A stretch of DNA of 64,000 bases. Origin: Stutzerimonas kunmingensis (GTDB taxonomy: Bacteria; Pseudomonadota; Gammaproteobacteria; Pseudomonadales; Pseudomonadaceae). Shown here piece after piece: positions 1 through 9,700 of this stretch (positions are counted from its first letter, which is position 1; every line of letters starts with the position of its first letter). The stretch covers positions 806,001-870,000 of the forward strand of contig NZ_FORS01000001.1 of the NCBI RefSeq assembly GCF_900114065.1. The letters are read 5' to 3'. The notes beneath the pieces are model-generated. The model made no database searches and was not told the origin of the DNA. It saw nothing but the letters and a program-made list of their open reading frames with translations. The translations under genes were made by a program, and so were the position numbers.

Positions 1-209
1 CGTGCCCCACCGTTGGCTTCGTCAACCAGCAACGGCACCAGCTGCTGCGGGTTGAGGGCGCGGTAATCGGCCGCACGCTGCTGGCCGCCATCCTTGACCA
101 GATGCACCGGCACCTGCCGGTAGGCCAGCCCCTTGAGGCTCAGCGCGATGCGCACCCGGTAGGCGGCACTGGAGCGCCAGTAACCGTAGAGCGTCAGCTC
201 AGTGCTCAT
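1..209 (-). CDS. maiA: Maleylacetoacetate isomerase, N-terminal part (runs off the window)
   Basis: The first 69 codons are present and the gene continues beyond base 1. The protein begins with a thioredoxin-like GST fold, [20 protein letters not shown], in which the [11 protein letters not shown] stretch is the glutathione-binding loop of zeta-class glutathione transferases. A QLVPLL segment follows that matches the family's cis-proline loop. The enzyme isomerises maleylacetoacetate to fumarylacetoacetate in tyrosine/homogentisate breakdown. The ATG lies inside the 3' end of the fumarylacetoacetase gene (11-base overlap), so the two are translated as neighbours in one operon. The family is clear from the fold and context; the C-terminal half cannot be inspected. 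Confidence 0.9.
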   Translation of the reverse strand, partial: MSTELTLYGYWRSSAAYRVRIALSLKGLAYRQVPVHLVKDGGQQRAADYRALNPQQLVPLLVDEANGGA

Positions 210-1182
210 AGCGCTCGACCTGCTGATCGATGGCGCCAAAGATGCTCTGCCCGGCGGCGTCGAACATCTCGATGCGCACCCGATCGCCGAACTTGAGGAA
301 TGGCGTCTTCGCCTCGCCGTGCTCGACCACCTCGAGCATGCGCTTCTCGGCCAGGCAGGACGAGCCGGCGCTGCGGTCGTAGTTCGACACGGTGCCCGAG
401 CCGATGATGGTCCCGGCGCCCAGTGGGCGGGTGCGCGCGGCGTGGGCGACCAGGGTCGGGAAGTTGAAGGTCATGTCGGTGCCGGCATCCGGCTGGCCAA
501 ACAGCTCACCGTTGATGTGCGAAACCAAAGGCCGATGCACCTTGCCGTCGCGCCAGGTTTCGCCCAGCTCGTCCGGCGTCACCGCCACCGGCGAAAAGCT
601 CGACGACGGCTTGCTCTGGTAGAAGCCGAAGCCCTTGGCCAGCTCGCCGGGAATCAGGTTGCGCAGCGAGACGTCGTTGACCAGCATCAGCAGCTGGATG
701 TGCGACGCCGCCTCGGCCGGCGTCGCACCCATGGGCACGTCGTCAGTGATCACCGCCAGCTCGCCTTCCAGATCGATGCCCCAGGCCTCGTTGGCCAGGC
801 GGATCGGGCTGTGCGGCGGAATGAAGGCATCGGCGCCGCCCTGGTACATCAGCGGATCGTGCCAGAAGGATTCCGGCATCTCGGCGCCGCGCGCCTTGCG
901 CACCAGCTCGACGTGATTGACGTAGGCGCTACCGTCGGCCCAGTGATAGGCACGCGGCAGCGGGCTGTGGCAGGCGGCCTGATCGAAGGCGAATGCGCCC
1001 TCCTCCAGCCCGTCGTTGAGGCGCTGGTAGACCGCCTCCAGCTTCGGCTTGCAGTAGTTCCAGTCATCCAGCGCGGCCTGCAGCGTGGCGGCGATCTGCG
1101 GCACTTTCACCGCCTGGGCGAGATCACGGGAAACGACGACGAGCACGCCGTCGCGGCCCTGGTTGAGGGTTGCGAGTTTCAT
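199..1182 (-). CDS. Fumarylacetoacetate hydrolase family protein, probable fumarylacetoacetase
   Basis: This 327-residue protein belongs to the FAH family. It would split fumarylacetoacetate into fumarate and acetoacetate, the last step of homogentisate breakdown. The FAH core is visible in the C-terminal half: ID(L)[12 protein letters not shown] with acidic metal-binding positions, then an [12 protein letters not shown] stretch and [11 protein letters not shown]. It is about 100 residues shorter than the FAH of animals and of P. putida (about 420-430), so it is the short bacterial form. The start ATG overlaps the TGA of the upstream dioxygenase gene by one base, and maiA starts inside its end, so the three genes form one tightly coupled operon. 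Substrate is inferred from this context; other FAH-family hydrolases look similar. Confidence 0.85.
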   Translation of the reverse strand: MKLATLNQGRDGVLVVVSRDLAQAVKVPQIAATLQAALDDWNYCKPKLEAVYQRLNDGLEEGAFAFDQAACHSPLPRAYHWADGSAYVNHVELVRKARGAEMPESFWHDPLMYQGGADAFIPPHSPIRLANEAWGIDLEGELAVITDDVPMGATPAEAASHIQLLMLVNDVSLRNLIPGELAKGFGFYQSKPSSSFSPVAVTPDELGETWRDGKVHRPLVSHINGELFGQPDAGTDMTFNFPTLVAHAARTRPLGAGTIIGSGTVSNYDRSAGSSCLAEKRMLEVVEHGEAKTPFLKFGDRVRIEMFDAAGQSIFGAIDQQVERYEH

Positions 1183-2321
1183 CAGGATTCCTTGCCCGGC
1201 GCACGCCAGGAGTTGACGTATTCGGGGACATCGACGGCTGCAGCGGCCTCGCCGACCTCCAGCGCGCGGCGGGTGTCGATCATCACCGCCACCTCGTCGG
1301 CAAAGGTCGCCGGGTCGGTGCTGGCCTTCTTCAGCGCCTTCGGGTGCGGCCCGTGGGGGAAGCCGCAGGGGTGGAAGGTCACCATGCCCTGCTCGATGTT
1401 GTCGCGGCTGAAGAAGTTGCCGCGGTGGTAGAACAGCACTTCGTCGTAGTCGTCGTTGTTGTGGAAGAACGGCACCTTCAGCGCGCCCGGATCGGACTCC
1501 ACCGGCCGCGGGGTAAAGGTGCAGACCACGAAACCGTTGGCGACGAAGGTGGTGTGCGCCGACGGCGGCAGGTGGTAGCGATGGCTCATCAGCGGGCGGA
1601 TGTCGCGCCAGTTGAGCCGTACCACGGTGTTGTCGCCGTGCCAGCCGACCACGTCCAGCGGGTTGTACGGGTAGGTCACGGTGGTGATCTGCTCTCGCCG
1701 CTTGATGCGGATCTGCCAGGGGTTCTCGTCCTGCTGCGCACGAAAGGCGTCGTCCAGGCGCGGGTGGTCGAGCACCGCGGCGTCGAAGATGGCGTGCGGG
1801 CCGACCAGGCCTTTTTCCGGCAGCTGGTAGGCGCCGTCGGTGTTCTCGATCAACAGCATGAACACCGGCTGCGTCGCCTCGATGCGCCAGGCGGTGCCGC
1901 GCGGGATCATCAGGTAGTCGCCGTCGCGGAACTCCAGGTGGCCGAAGTCGCAGTACAGATACCCGGCGCCCTCGTGGATGAACAGCAGTTCGTCACCATC
2001 ACCGTTGCGCACCAGATGGCGCATGGCGCCGTTGGTCTTCCACAGGCGCAACTTGACGTCGGCGTTGTGCAGCGCCAGCGGCGCCTGCAGCGGGCAGTCG
2101 CCTTCGCTGGGGATGTGATTGAAGTTGAAGGCGTGCGGGCGCAGCGGGCCTTCCCAGTCGATCCAGCCGGTCGGCGGATGCTTGTGATGCAGGTGCGAAG
2201 CCGGGCCGAAGAAGCCTTCGCGGCCCATTTCGCGCTCGTAGGTGCCCTGCGGAAAATCGCAGTGCGCCTGACGCGAACTCTCACCCTCGCGGATGGGGAA
2301 ACTGATCCATTTGCGGCTCAT
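1182..2321 (-). CDS. hmgA: Homogentisate 1,2-dioxygenase (short form)
   Basis: A 379-residue cupin-type iron dioxygenase that opens the ring of homogentisate to maleylacetoacetate. The C-terminal cupin carries HNNDDYDEVLFYHRG and the iron-site segment HPCGFPHGPHP, typical of homogentisate dioxygenases. I start it at the ATG at 2321 (MSRKWISF) because GAGGAGAGG lies just upstream. An earlier in-frame ATG at 2480 would add residues encoded by an intergenic dyad repeat. The protein is shorter than the canonical form of about 430 residues found in P. putida and animals. Its stop overlaps the start of the fumarylacetoacetase gene, which fits the reaction order. The pathway role is well supported by its neighbours; the exact subfamily is less certain. 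Confidence 0.88.
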   Translation of the reverse strand: MSRKWISFPIREGESSRQAHCDFPQGTYEREMGREGFFGPASHLHHKHPPTGWIDWEGPLRPHAFNFNHIPSEGDCPLQAPLALHNADVKLRLWKTNGAMRHLVRNGDGDELLFIHEGAGYLYCDFGHLEFRDGDYLMIPRGTAWRIEATQPVFMLLIENTDGAYQLPEKGLVGPHAIFDAAVLDHPRLDDAFRAQQDENPWQIRIKRREQITTVTYPYNPLDVVGWHGDNTVVRLNWRDIRPLMSHRYHLPPSAHTTFVANGFVVCTFTPRPVESDPGALKVPFFHNNDDYDEVLFYHRGNFFSRDNIEQGMVTFHPCGFPHGPHPKALKKASTDPATFADEVAVMIDTRRALEVGEAAAAVDVPEYVNSWRAPGKES

Positions 2322-2360
2322 GTGCCTCTCCTCGTGATACCGCGTGATCTCAATGGCGGC

Positions 2361-2470
2361 GTAGGGTGGAAGACTGCGAAGCATCTTCCACGCGTCTGAA
2401 CCGGATCGGACCCATGCGGGCCCGTCGTTCCCGCTATACGCGTGGATGTGCTTCGCGACATCCACCCTAC
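2361..2470. repeat. Dyad repeat element (two hairpins bounded by GTAGGGTGG / CCACCCTAC)
   Basis: The element opens with GTAGGGTGG and closes with CCACCCTAC. Inside are two hairpins, GTGGAAGA...TCTTCCAC (left) and GTGGATGT...ACATCCAC (right). The same plan recurs near 3.9, 11.0, 16.5-16.9 and 47.15 kb. It lies between hpd and hmgA and may act on the mRNA between them; function is not known. Confidence 0.8.
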
Positions 2471-2499
2471 CCACACCCACCCTGGTCCTGGCTCTCGAC

Positions 2500-3585
2500 T
2501 TACTCGTCCGCCTTGATCACGCCGCGGCGCACTTGGTCTTCCTCGATGGATTCGAACAGCGCCTTGAAGTTGCCTTCGCCAAAGCCCTGGTTGCCCTTGC
2601 GCTGGATGATCTCGAAGAAGATCGGGCCGATCACCGTGTTGGTGAAGATCTGCAGGAGGATGCCGTCGTCCCCCGGCGCGCCGTCGATCAGCAGGTTCAG
2701 CTCGCGCAGCACATCGGTTGGCTCGCCGTGGCCGGCAACGCGCGTATCGACCTTCTCGTAATAGGTGCCCGGGGTGGTCATGAAGTCCACGCCGTTGGCA
2801 CGCAGGCGGCGGACGGTCTCGTAGATGTCGTCGGTGGACAGCGCGATGTGCTGGATGCCCTCGCCGTGGTATTCGCGGATGAATTCCTCGATCTGCGACT
2901 TGTCATCGGCCGACTCGTTGATCGGGATGCGGATCTTGCCGCACGGCGCGGTCATGGCGCGGGAGAACAGGCCGGTGAGCTTGCCCTCGATGTCGAAGTA
3001 GCGAATCTCGCGGAAGTTGGCGATGCGCTCGTAGAAGCCGGACCAGACATCCATCTGCCCGCGCATGACGTTGTGGGTCAGGTGGTCGATGCACATCAGG
3101 CCGACGGCATTGTCGTTCGGCGTGCGCCCTTCGATGTACTCGAAGTCGACGTCGTAGATGCTCTTGTCGCCGTAACGATCGACGAGATACAGCAGCGAGC
3201 CGCCGATGCCTTCGACGCAGGGGATGTTCAGCTCGCCGAAGTTGGCGTGGCTGCCGACCAGCTTGGCGCCTTGGGATTCGACGTAGGCAGCGGCCTGGGC
3301 GGCATTCTTCACCCGAAAGGCCATGGCGCAGGCGCTCGGCCCGTGCTTTTCGCCGAAGGCGCGTACATGCCCGGTCGGGCTGCCGTTGAGTACGATATTG
3401 ATGTCGTGCTGCTGGAACAGCCAGACCTCCTTGGAGCGGTGCTTGGCGGTTTCGGTAAAGCCCATCTGGGTGAACAGCGTGCGCAGCTGCTCGATGCCCT
3501 CGGCATTCGGCGCGGTGAATTCGACGAACTCGAAGCCGTCGGTACCGATGGGATTGTGCTGTTCGATCTTGTTCACGGCGTTCAT
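2500..3585 (-). CDS. hpd: 4-hydroxyphenylpyruvate dioxygenase
   Basis: A 361-residue enzyme that converts 4-hydroxyphenylpyruvate to homogentisate, the substrate of the dioxygenase encoded just downstream. It has the two-domain vicinal-oxygen-chelate architecture. The likely iron ligands are His168 (in DHLTHN), His246 (in GIQHIAL) and Glu325 (in IFFEIIQR), matching the family's 2-His-1-Glu facial triad in spacing. Length is normal for bacteria. The start has a strong ribosome site, CAGGAGG. A Crc-type AACAATAA motif overlaps the region just upstream of it, and a PhhR/TyrR-like box lies about 125 bases further up. The 178-base gap to hmgA holds a dyad repeat, so the two may be separate transcripts. 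Confidence 0.96.
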   Translation of the reverse strand: MNAVNKIEQHNPIGTDGFEFVEFTAPNAEGIEQLRTLFTQMGFTETAKHRSKEVWLFQQHDINIVLNGSPTGHVRAFGEKHGPSACAMAFRVKNAAQAAAYVESQGAKLVGSHANFGELNIPCVEGIGGSLLYLVDRYGDKSIYDVDFEYIEGRTPNDNAVGLMCIDHLTHNVMRGQMDVWSGFYERIANFREIRYFDIEGKLTGLFSRAMTAPCGKIRIPINESADDKSQIEEFIREYHGEGIQHIALSTDDIYETVRRLRANGVDFMTTPGTYYEKVDTRVAGHGEPTDVLRELNLLIDGAPGDDGILLQIFTNTVIGPIFFEIIQRKGNQGFGEGNFKALFESIEEDQVRRGVIKADE

Positions 3586-3597
3586 ATCGCCTCCTGA

Positions 3598-3605
3598 TTA
3601 TTGTT
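3598..3605 (-). promoter_or_regulatory. Hfq/Crc catabolite-control motif upstream of hpd
   Basis: On the minus strand the sequence reads AACAATAA, a full match to AAnAAnAA, immediately 5' of the AGGAGG ribosome site of hpd. In pseudomonads Hfq with Crc binds such A-rich motifs at ribosome sites and blocks translation when preferred carbon sources are present. The match is direct; binding is inferred. Confidence 0.6.
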
Positions 3606-3709
3606 GTGAGGACTGCCGCTGCACGGCTTGGCTGGCCCCATCACACCCCAGGGCCGAGCGCCGAACAATGCTGTTTACGGGCACGGCAAGCAGCCGGCGC
3701 CATCCCTGC

Positions 3710-3727
3710 TGTCAGGTTTTCCTTACA
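3710..3727. promoter_or_regulatory. Candidate PhhR/TyrR-type operator upstream of hpd
   Basis: TGTCAGGTTTTCCTTACA has the length and layout of the PhhR/TyrR box TGTAAA-N6-TTTACA, with 9 of the 12 fixed positions matching. It sits about 125 bases upstream of the hpd start. PhhR is the aromatic-amino-acid activator of phenylalanine and tyrosine catabolism in pseudomonads. The regulator gene is not in the window. Confidence 0.4.
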
Positions 3728-3839
3728 GCGCCTGTTTCGCTGAAAAGCCTGGCCCGGCGGCTTGCCAGGCGTAACGAAAAGCTGACAGAGCGGTGCGACA
3801 ACCTGCCGCACATGTCATCTCCCGCTTAACCTGGCGCAT

Positions 3840-3864
3840 AAAAAAAGGTGGGCTGAAGCCCACC
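3840..3864 (-). terminator. Intrinsic terminator for the NSS transporter transcript
   Basis: Read on the minus strand this is the perfect hairpin GGTGGGCTTCAGCCCACC followed by seven T residues. It lies downstream of the transporter gene and upstream of the hpd control region, so it would separate the two transcription units. Its stem is the same as in the repeat at 3946-3967. Confidence 0.75.
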
Positions 3865-3945
3865 CCATGAAGGCCTGCGTCGGCCGGCCTATGGGATGGA
3901 CCTGAGCCCACCAAAACGGCTTCCTGAGAAGCCCGCAGCATTCTT

Positions 3946-3967
3946 GTAGGGTGGGCTTCAGCCCACC
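3946..3967. repeat. GTAGGGTGG-type dyad repeat (half element)
   Basis: GTAGGGTGGGCTTCAGCCCACC carries the family's GTAGGGTGG edge joined to the same GGTGGGCT/AGCCCACC stem that forms the terminator at 3840-3864. The pair spans the 3' untranslated region of the transporter gene. Confidence 0.65.
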
Positions 3968-3998
3968 AGTGCGTACTGCACGGACGACCGTGATCGCG

Positions 3999-5408
3999 CT
4001 AGATCAAACCCATGAGGTTGAGGAACACCAGCACGATGGCCACCGGCGTGCCGTAGCGCAGCAGGCTCCACCAGGCTCGAAAAACCCCAGCGCTGCGAAT
4101 GCCGATAGCTTCGGCGACGACCTGTTTCTGCAGCACCCAGCCGGTGAACAGCACGGTGCCCAGCCCGCCCAGCGGCATCAGCCAATTGGTGGTCAGGTAA
4201 TCGAGGGTGTCGAAGAACGTCTTGCCGAACAGCTGGTAGTCGGCCCAGTGGTTAAAGGAGAACACGCTGCCCAGGCTCAGTAGCCAGAGCACCAGACCGC
4301 TGCCCAGCACGGCCTTGGTCCGGCTGATACGGAAGCGTTCGGTGAGCCAGGCGATGCTCGGCTCGGAGAGCGAGATGGCCGACGTCAGCGCGGCGATCAC
4401 CAGCATGATGAAGAACAACCCACCGACGACCTGCCCCAACGGCATCTGGCCAAAGGCTATCGGCAGCGTAACGAAGATCAGCCCCGGCCCGGCACCCGGC
4501 TCCAGGCCGTTGCCGAACACCAGCGGGAAGATCGCCAGGCCGGCCAGCAGCGCCACCGCGGTATCGGCCAGCGCCACCAGAATCGAGGTCTTGGCGATCG
4601 AGGTGCCTTCCGGCAGGTAGGAGCCGTAGACCATCATCGCGCCGCAGCCCAGGCTCAGGGTGAAGAAGGCATGACCGAGGGCGATCAGCACGCTCTGCGC
4701 GGTCAGCGCGGAAAAGTCCGGCACGAAAAGAAACTGCAGCGCCTGGGCGAATTCGCCTTCGATGGCGGCGTAGACGACCAGCACCAGCATCAGCACGAAC
4801 AGCCCGGGCATCAGAAAGCGCAGCGATCGCTCCAGCCCGCCGCGCACGCCGAAGCCGACGATCAGCATGGTCGCCGCCAGCACCAGCGTGGCGCAGACCA
4901 CCAGGCGCAGCGGGTCCGCCAGCAGCGCGCCGAACAGCTCGCCGCTGGCCTCGCCGCTGACCCCAGCGAAGCCGCCGCTGAAGGTCGCCGGCACATAGGC
5001 CAGCGCCCAGCCAGCCACCACCAGATAGAAACTCAGGATGAGAAAGCCGGTCAGCCCGCCGAGCCAGCCGACCACGCGCCAGCGCGAACTGGCTCCGGCT
5101 TCACGGGCCAGCCGAGCGACGGCGCCATCAGGATTCGCCCGACCGCGGCGGCCGATCATCACCTCGGTCATCAGCAGCGGAATGCCGATCAGCAGGATGC
5201 AGGCGAGGTAGACCAGAACGAAGGCGCCGCCGCCGTTCTGCCCGGTCACGTAGGGGAATTTCCAGATATTGCCCAGGCCCACCGCCGAGCCGGTGGCGGC
5301 GAGGAAGAACACCCAGCGCGAGGACCACAGGCCGCGGCTGGCGTTGTCTTGGATGCGTGCGCGCGCGCCGGCGAAGGTGCCGGCCGCGAGGCTGGTTTTA
5401 TCGGTCAT
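3999..5408 (-). CDS. Sodium-dependent transporter, neurotransmitter:sodium symporter (NSS) family
   Basis: A 469-residue inner-membrane protein of the LeuT-like NSS family with about eleven to twelve hydrophobic segments. The first membrane helix carries the family signature SAVGLGNIWKFPY, whose unwound centre binds substrate and sodium. Bacterial relatives import amino acids with sodium; hydrophobic or aromatic amino acids would fit the deaminase and keto-acid oxidoreductase genes upstream. The start codon is preceded by AGGA and by a run of A/C-rich Crc-type motifs (AACAACAA). An intrinsic terminator follows downstream. Substrate cannot be read from the sequence. Confidence 0.85.
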   Translation of the reverse strand: MTDKTSLAAGTFAGARARIQDNASRGLWSSRWVFFLAATGSAVGLGNIWKFPYVTGQNGGGAFVLVYLACILLIGIPLLMTEVMIGRRGRANPDGAVARLAREAGASSRWRVVGWLGGLTGFLILSFYLVVAGWALAYVPATFSGGFAGVSGEASGELFGALLADPLRLVVCATLVLAATMLIVGFGVRGGLERSLRFLMPGLFVLMLVLVVYAAIEGEFAQALQFLFVPDFSALTAQSVLIALGHAFFTLSLGCGAMMVYGSYLPEGTSIAKTSILVALADTAVALLAGLAIFPLVFGNGLEPGAGPGLIFVTLPIAFGQMPLGQVVGGLFFIMLVIAALTSAISLSEPSIAWLTERFRISRTKAVLGSGLVLWLLSLGSVFSFNHWADYQLFGKTFFDTLDYLTTNWLMPLGGLGTVLFTGWVLQKQVVAEAIGIRSAGVFRAWWSLLRYGTPVAIVLVFLNLMGLI

Positions 5409-5421
5409 TGCGGATTCCTGC

Positions 5422-5429
5422 TTGTTGTT
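5422..5429 (-). promoter_or_regulatory. Hfq/Crc-type motif upstream of the NSS transporter
   Basis: The minus strand reads AACAACAA within a longer A/C-rich run, about 14 bases upstream of the transporter ATG. It matches AAnAAnAA exactly. Confidence 0.55.
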
Positions 5430-5536
5430 TTTGTCAGGGATGGTGCGAACGAACGGAGCGGGCGCAGCGCTGGCATTCAGAGCCCGCCGCCCCGCTCAGC
5501 GAAGGCCGGCGCACTCAGGCGCCCGGCCTGGATCAC

Positions 5537-6631
5537 TCATGAAGCCTGGCGCTTGAACGCTTCGGTTTGCGGCACGCCACCGGCGTGCAGCCGCTCCAAC
5601 GCCAGGCGATCGGCGATCACCGAAGTCGGTTCACCGCTGGCAGCGGAGCGGGTGAAGATCTCGCCCAGCGTGTCGCCGATGGCTTTCACATGGGCGTCGA
5701 TCTGCGCGGCGCTGCCGCCGGTGCGCTGGTAGTAGACGTCGATGATGCCGCCGGCGTTTATCGCGTAGTCCGGCGCGTAGAGCTGGTTGCGCCGCTGCAG
5801 TTCGATGCCAATCTCGGCGGTTGCCAGCTGGTTGTTCGCCGCGCCGGCGATCACCGGGGCGCGCAGCACTTCCAGGGTCTGCTCGTTGAGGATGCCGCCC
5901 ATGGCGCAGGGCGCGAAGACATCTACATCGAGACCGTAGATGTCCTGCGGGCGCACCACGTTGGCGCCCACTTCCTCCATCGCCTGCTTGACGTTGGCAT
6001 CGAAGATGTCTGCCACCCACAGCTCGGCGCCGGCAGCTTTGAGGTGCCGCGCCAGGCCTAGGCCGACATGGCCGACGCCCTGGATCGCCACCTTCAGCCC
6101 GGCCAGGTCATCGCGACCGAGGCGCTGACGCACCGCTTCCTTGAGGCCGACGAACACGCCATAGGCGGTGGATGGCGAGGGGTCGCCGCTGGCGATACTG
6201 CCATCCAGCGTGGTGCGCGGCGTGGCGCCCACCACATGGCGGGTGCGCTGGGCAAAGGCCTGCATCTCGGCATCGCCGGTGCCCGAGTCGGCGGCGGTGA
6301 TGTAGCGCCCGCCGAGGCTGTCGACGAAGTCGCCCATCGCATGCAGCAGCGCCTGGCTCTTGCCGGTATGCGGGTCGCCGATGATCACCGCCTTGCCGCC
6401 GCCGAGCTTGAGCCCGGCCAGCGAAGATTTCAGGGTCATCCCGCGCGACAGCCGCAGCACATCGCGCAGGGCGTCGTCGTCATTGGCATAGGGAAACATC
6501 CGGCAGCCACCCAGCGCCGGACCGAGGCGCGTGTCGTGGATGGCGATAATGGCTTTCAGGCCCGACGCCTGGTCATGGCAGAAGACCACCTGTTCGTGGC
6601 GATCGAAGTCGGGGTGAGCGAAGACGGACAT
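5537..6631 (-). CDS. Leucine/phenylalanine dehydrogenase family amino-acid dehydrogenase
   Basis: A 364-residue NAD-dependent oxidative deaminase of the Glu/Leu/Phe/Val family that converts an amino acid to its 2-keto acid. The two active-site lysines fall at Lys68 (in GMTLKSS) and Lys80 (in GGGKAVI), the same positions as in Bacillus leucine dehydrogenase. The NAD-binding GVGHVGLG motif is near residue 185. The downstream transporter and upstream keto-acid:ferredoxin oxidoreductase are on the same strand, separated by 128 and 150 bases. They suggest a route amino acid uptake, deamination, then oxidative decarboxylation. Whether it prefers leucine, valine or phenylalanine cannot be decided from sequence alone. 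The start has a GAGGTAA ribosome site. Confidence 0.85.
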   Translation of the reverse strand: MSVFAHPDFDRHEQVVFCHDQASGLKAIIAIHDTRLGPALGGCRMFPYANDDDALRDVLRLSRGMTLKSSLAGLKLGGGKAVIIGDPHTGKSQALLHAMGDFVDSLGGRYITAADSGTGDAEMQAFAQRTRHVVGATPRTTLDGSIASGDPSPSTAYGVFVGLKEAVRQRLGRDDLAGLKVAIQGVGHVGLGLARHLKAAGAELWVADIFDANVKQAMEEVGANVVRPQDIYGLDVDVFAPCAMGGILNEQTLEVLRAPVIAGAANNQLATAEIGIELQRRNQLYAPDYAINAGGIIDVYYQRTGGSAAQIDAHVKAIGDTLGEIFTRSAASGEPTSVIADRLALERLHAGGVPQTEAFKRQAS

Positions 6632-6644
6632 TTGGGTTACCTCG

Positions 6645-6652
6645 TTCTTGTT
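6645..6652 (-). promoter_or_regulatory. Hfq/Crc-type motif upstream of the amino-acid dehydrogenase
   Basis: The minus strand reads AACAAGAA, an exact AAnAAnAA match, directly 5' of the GAGGTAA ribosome site. Confidence 0.55.
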
Positions 6653-6781
6653 GGTCTGGTTCCCTGCCGTGGGCAGGGCCTACTTGTCTGGTACCGGGGC
6701 CACCGCTATTCGGGCGATCCCGGCCGCGAAAAACTGGCTGTCAGTCGTTACTCCTGCGCCAGTAACTTCGCGACCATCGCG

Positions 6782-9700
6782 CTAGGCCGCCGGCTGGAAC
6801 AGCCGCACGCTCTGTACCTCGTCGCCCTTGGCCAGCTGCTCGCGGAGCAACTTCTCCTGCTGGCGGGCCCTGGCGATGGAGCGCTCCTTCACCGGGCCGT
6901 AGCCGCGGATCTGTTCCGGCAGCGCGGCGATGGCCACGGCGGTGCGGTAGTTGGTCGGCTTGAGCTGGGCCAGCAGCTCGTCCACGGTCTTCTCGTACTC
7001 GCTGATCAGCTGGCGCTCGACGCGGCGATCGTGGCCATAGCCGAACGGATCGAGCGGCGTGCCGCGCAGGAAGCGGAACTTGGCCAGCACGCCAAACACA
7101 TTGAGCACCCATGGCCCCAGCTCGCGCTTGCGCGGCTCGCCAGTGACGGGGTCACGCTTGGCCAGCCAGGCCGGGGCGAGGTGGAACTGCAGCCGGTAGT
7201 CGCCCTCGAACTGCGCCTCGAGCTGCTGGCGGAATTCCGGCTCGCTGTACAGCCGCGCCACCTCGTACTCGTCCTTGTAGGCGAGGAGCTTGAAGTAGTA
7301 GCGGGCGACGGCCTTGGACAGCGCCAAGTCATCGGCGCTATCGGCCTCACGCACCCGCTCGACCAACTGGCGATAGCGGCGCGCCAGCCCGGCACTCTGG
7401 TAGCGGGTGAGGAAATCCACGCGCCAGTCGACGATCTCTTCCAGGGTCTTGCAGATCGGACCGGCCAGGCTAGGCTCGGCCACTTCGGCCGGGCGCGCCA
7501 GCCCTTCCACGGCCTCGCGCTCGAGCACGGCACGGCGGCCCCAGCGGAAGGCCTGCAGATTCAGCTTGGCCGACACGCCGTTGAGCTCGATGGCCTTCTC
7601 GATGGCCTCGGCGCTGATCGGCAGCAGCCCCTGCTGATAGGCGAAGCCGAGAAGGAACAGGTTGGTGGCGATGCTGTCGCCCAACAGCCGCGTGGCGAGG
7701 CGGGTGGCGTCGACGAAGTGGGTCTTCTCGGCACCGACCGCATCGCTGATGGCCTGGCGCATGGCAGCGCCGGGCACCTGGGCATCGGGGTTGCGGGTGA
7801 ACTCGGCGGTGGCGGACTCGTGACTGTTCACCACGGCATTGCTGATCTGCTCGTTGAGGCGGGTCAGCGATTCATCGCCCGCCGCGACGATCAGGTCGCA
7901 GCCGAGCAGCAGGTCAGCTTCACCGGCGGCAATGCGCACGGCGTAGATGTCGCTCTGCTTGGCGGCGATGCGCACGTGGGTGGTCACCGGGCCGAACTTC
8001 TGCGCCAGACCGGCCTGGTCGAGCACCGTGCAGCCCTTGCCTTCCAGATGCGCGGCCATGCCGAGCAGCGCGCCAAGGGTGGTCACACCGCTGCCGCCGA
8101 CACCCGGAATCAGCACGTTCCATGGACGATCCAGCGTTGGGTGCTGCGGCTCGGGCAATGTCGCCGCCTCGATACCGCCGGCTACGGCTTCGGGCTTGCG
8201 CAACCCGCCGCCATGCACGGTGACGAAACTCGGGCAGAAGCCCTCGACGCAGGAGAAATCCTTGTTGCAGGCGTTCTGGTCGATCTCGCGCTTGCGGCCC
8301 AGTTCGGTTTCCAGCGGCAGCACCGCCAGGCAGTTGGACTTCTCACCGCAGTCGCCGCAACCCTCGCACACCGCCGGGTTGATGAAGGCGCGCTTGGCCG
8401 GGTCTTCCAGCTTGCCGCGCTTGCGTCGACGACGTTTCTCGGTGGCACAGGTCTGATCATAGATGATCACCGAGACGCCCTTGAATTCTCGCAGCTCGCG
8501 CTGCACCGCATCCAGTTCGCGGCGGTGGTGGAAGCTGGTGATCGGCGCGAAGCTATCGCGGGTCGGGTACTTGTCCGGCTCGTCGCTGACCAGGGCGATG
8601 CGCTTGACGCCCTCGTGGAAGATCTGCCGGCTGAGCTGATCGACGCGCAGCTCGCCGTCGATGGGCTGGCCGCCCGTCATGGCCACGGCATCGTTGTAGA
8701 GAATCTTGTAGGTCACGTTCACGCCGGCCGCGACGGCCGCACGCACGGCCAGGCTGCCGGAGTGGAAATAGGTGCCGTCGCCCAGATTCTGGAACATGTG
8801 CGGGGTGTCGGTGAACGGCGCCTGGCCGATCCAGTTGACGCCCTCGCCGCCCATCTGGGTAAAGGTCTCGGTGCGCCGGTCCATCCACTGCACCATGTAG
8901 TGACAGCCAATACCGGCCGAGGCGCGGCTGCCCTCGGGCACCTTGGTCGAGCTGTTGTGCGGGCAACCGGAGCAGTAGTGCGGCGTGCGCACAGTGTCGT
9001 AGCTACGCGCAGCCAGGGCTTTTTCCTTGGCGGCGAGGAAGGCCAGGCGCGCCTGGATGCTGTCGCTGGTATAGATTGGCGCGAGGCGCTTGGCGATGAC
9101 CCGGGCGATCATCGCCGGGGTCAGCTCGGAGAGGTTCGGCAGCAGCGAATTGCCCTGCTCGTCGAACTCGCCGACCACCCGCGGACGCTTGCTGACCGGC
9201 CAGTTGTAAAGCTGCCCGGTGAGCTGGTCCTCGATGATGCTGCGCTTTTCCTCGACCACCAGAATCTCGTCCAGCCCCTGGGCGAACTCGTGCACCGAGA
9301 CCGGCTCCAGCGGCCAGCTCATGCCGACCTTGAGCACCCGCAGGCCGACCGAGGCGCACAGCGCTTCGTCCAGGCCGAGGTCGTCCAGCGCCTGGCGCAC
9401 GTCGAGATAGGACTTGCCGGTGGTGATGATGCCCATGCGCGGATTCGGCGAATCAAGCATCACCCGGTTGAGGTTGTTGGCCCGTGCGAAGGCACGGGCG
9501 GCATAGATCTTGTACAGGTTGAGGCGTTTTTCCTGAGCCAACGGCGGGTCCGGCCAGCGGATATGCACGCCGTCCTCGGGCAGTTCGAAGTCGTCCGGGA
9601 TACGCGTCTGCATACGCAGCGGATCGACTTCCACCACGGCGGAGGAGTCGACGTTCTCGGCAATGGTCTTCAGCGCCACCCAGCAGCCGGAGTAGCGCGA

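Noticed and set aside
2321..2480. Longer homogentisate dioxygenase start at 2480
   Set aside because: The extra residues are encoded by the dyad repeat and the gene has a strong ribosome site at 2321.
3689..3706. Sigma-54 promoter on the minus strand before hpd
   Set aside because: The GG and GC elements are 12 bases apart instead of the required 10.
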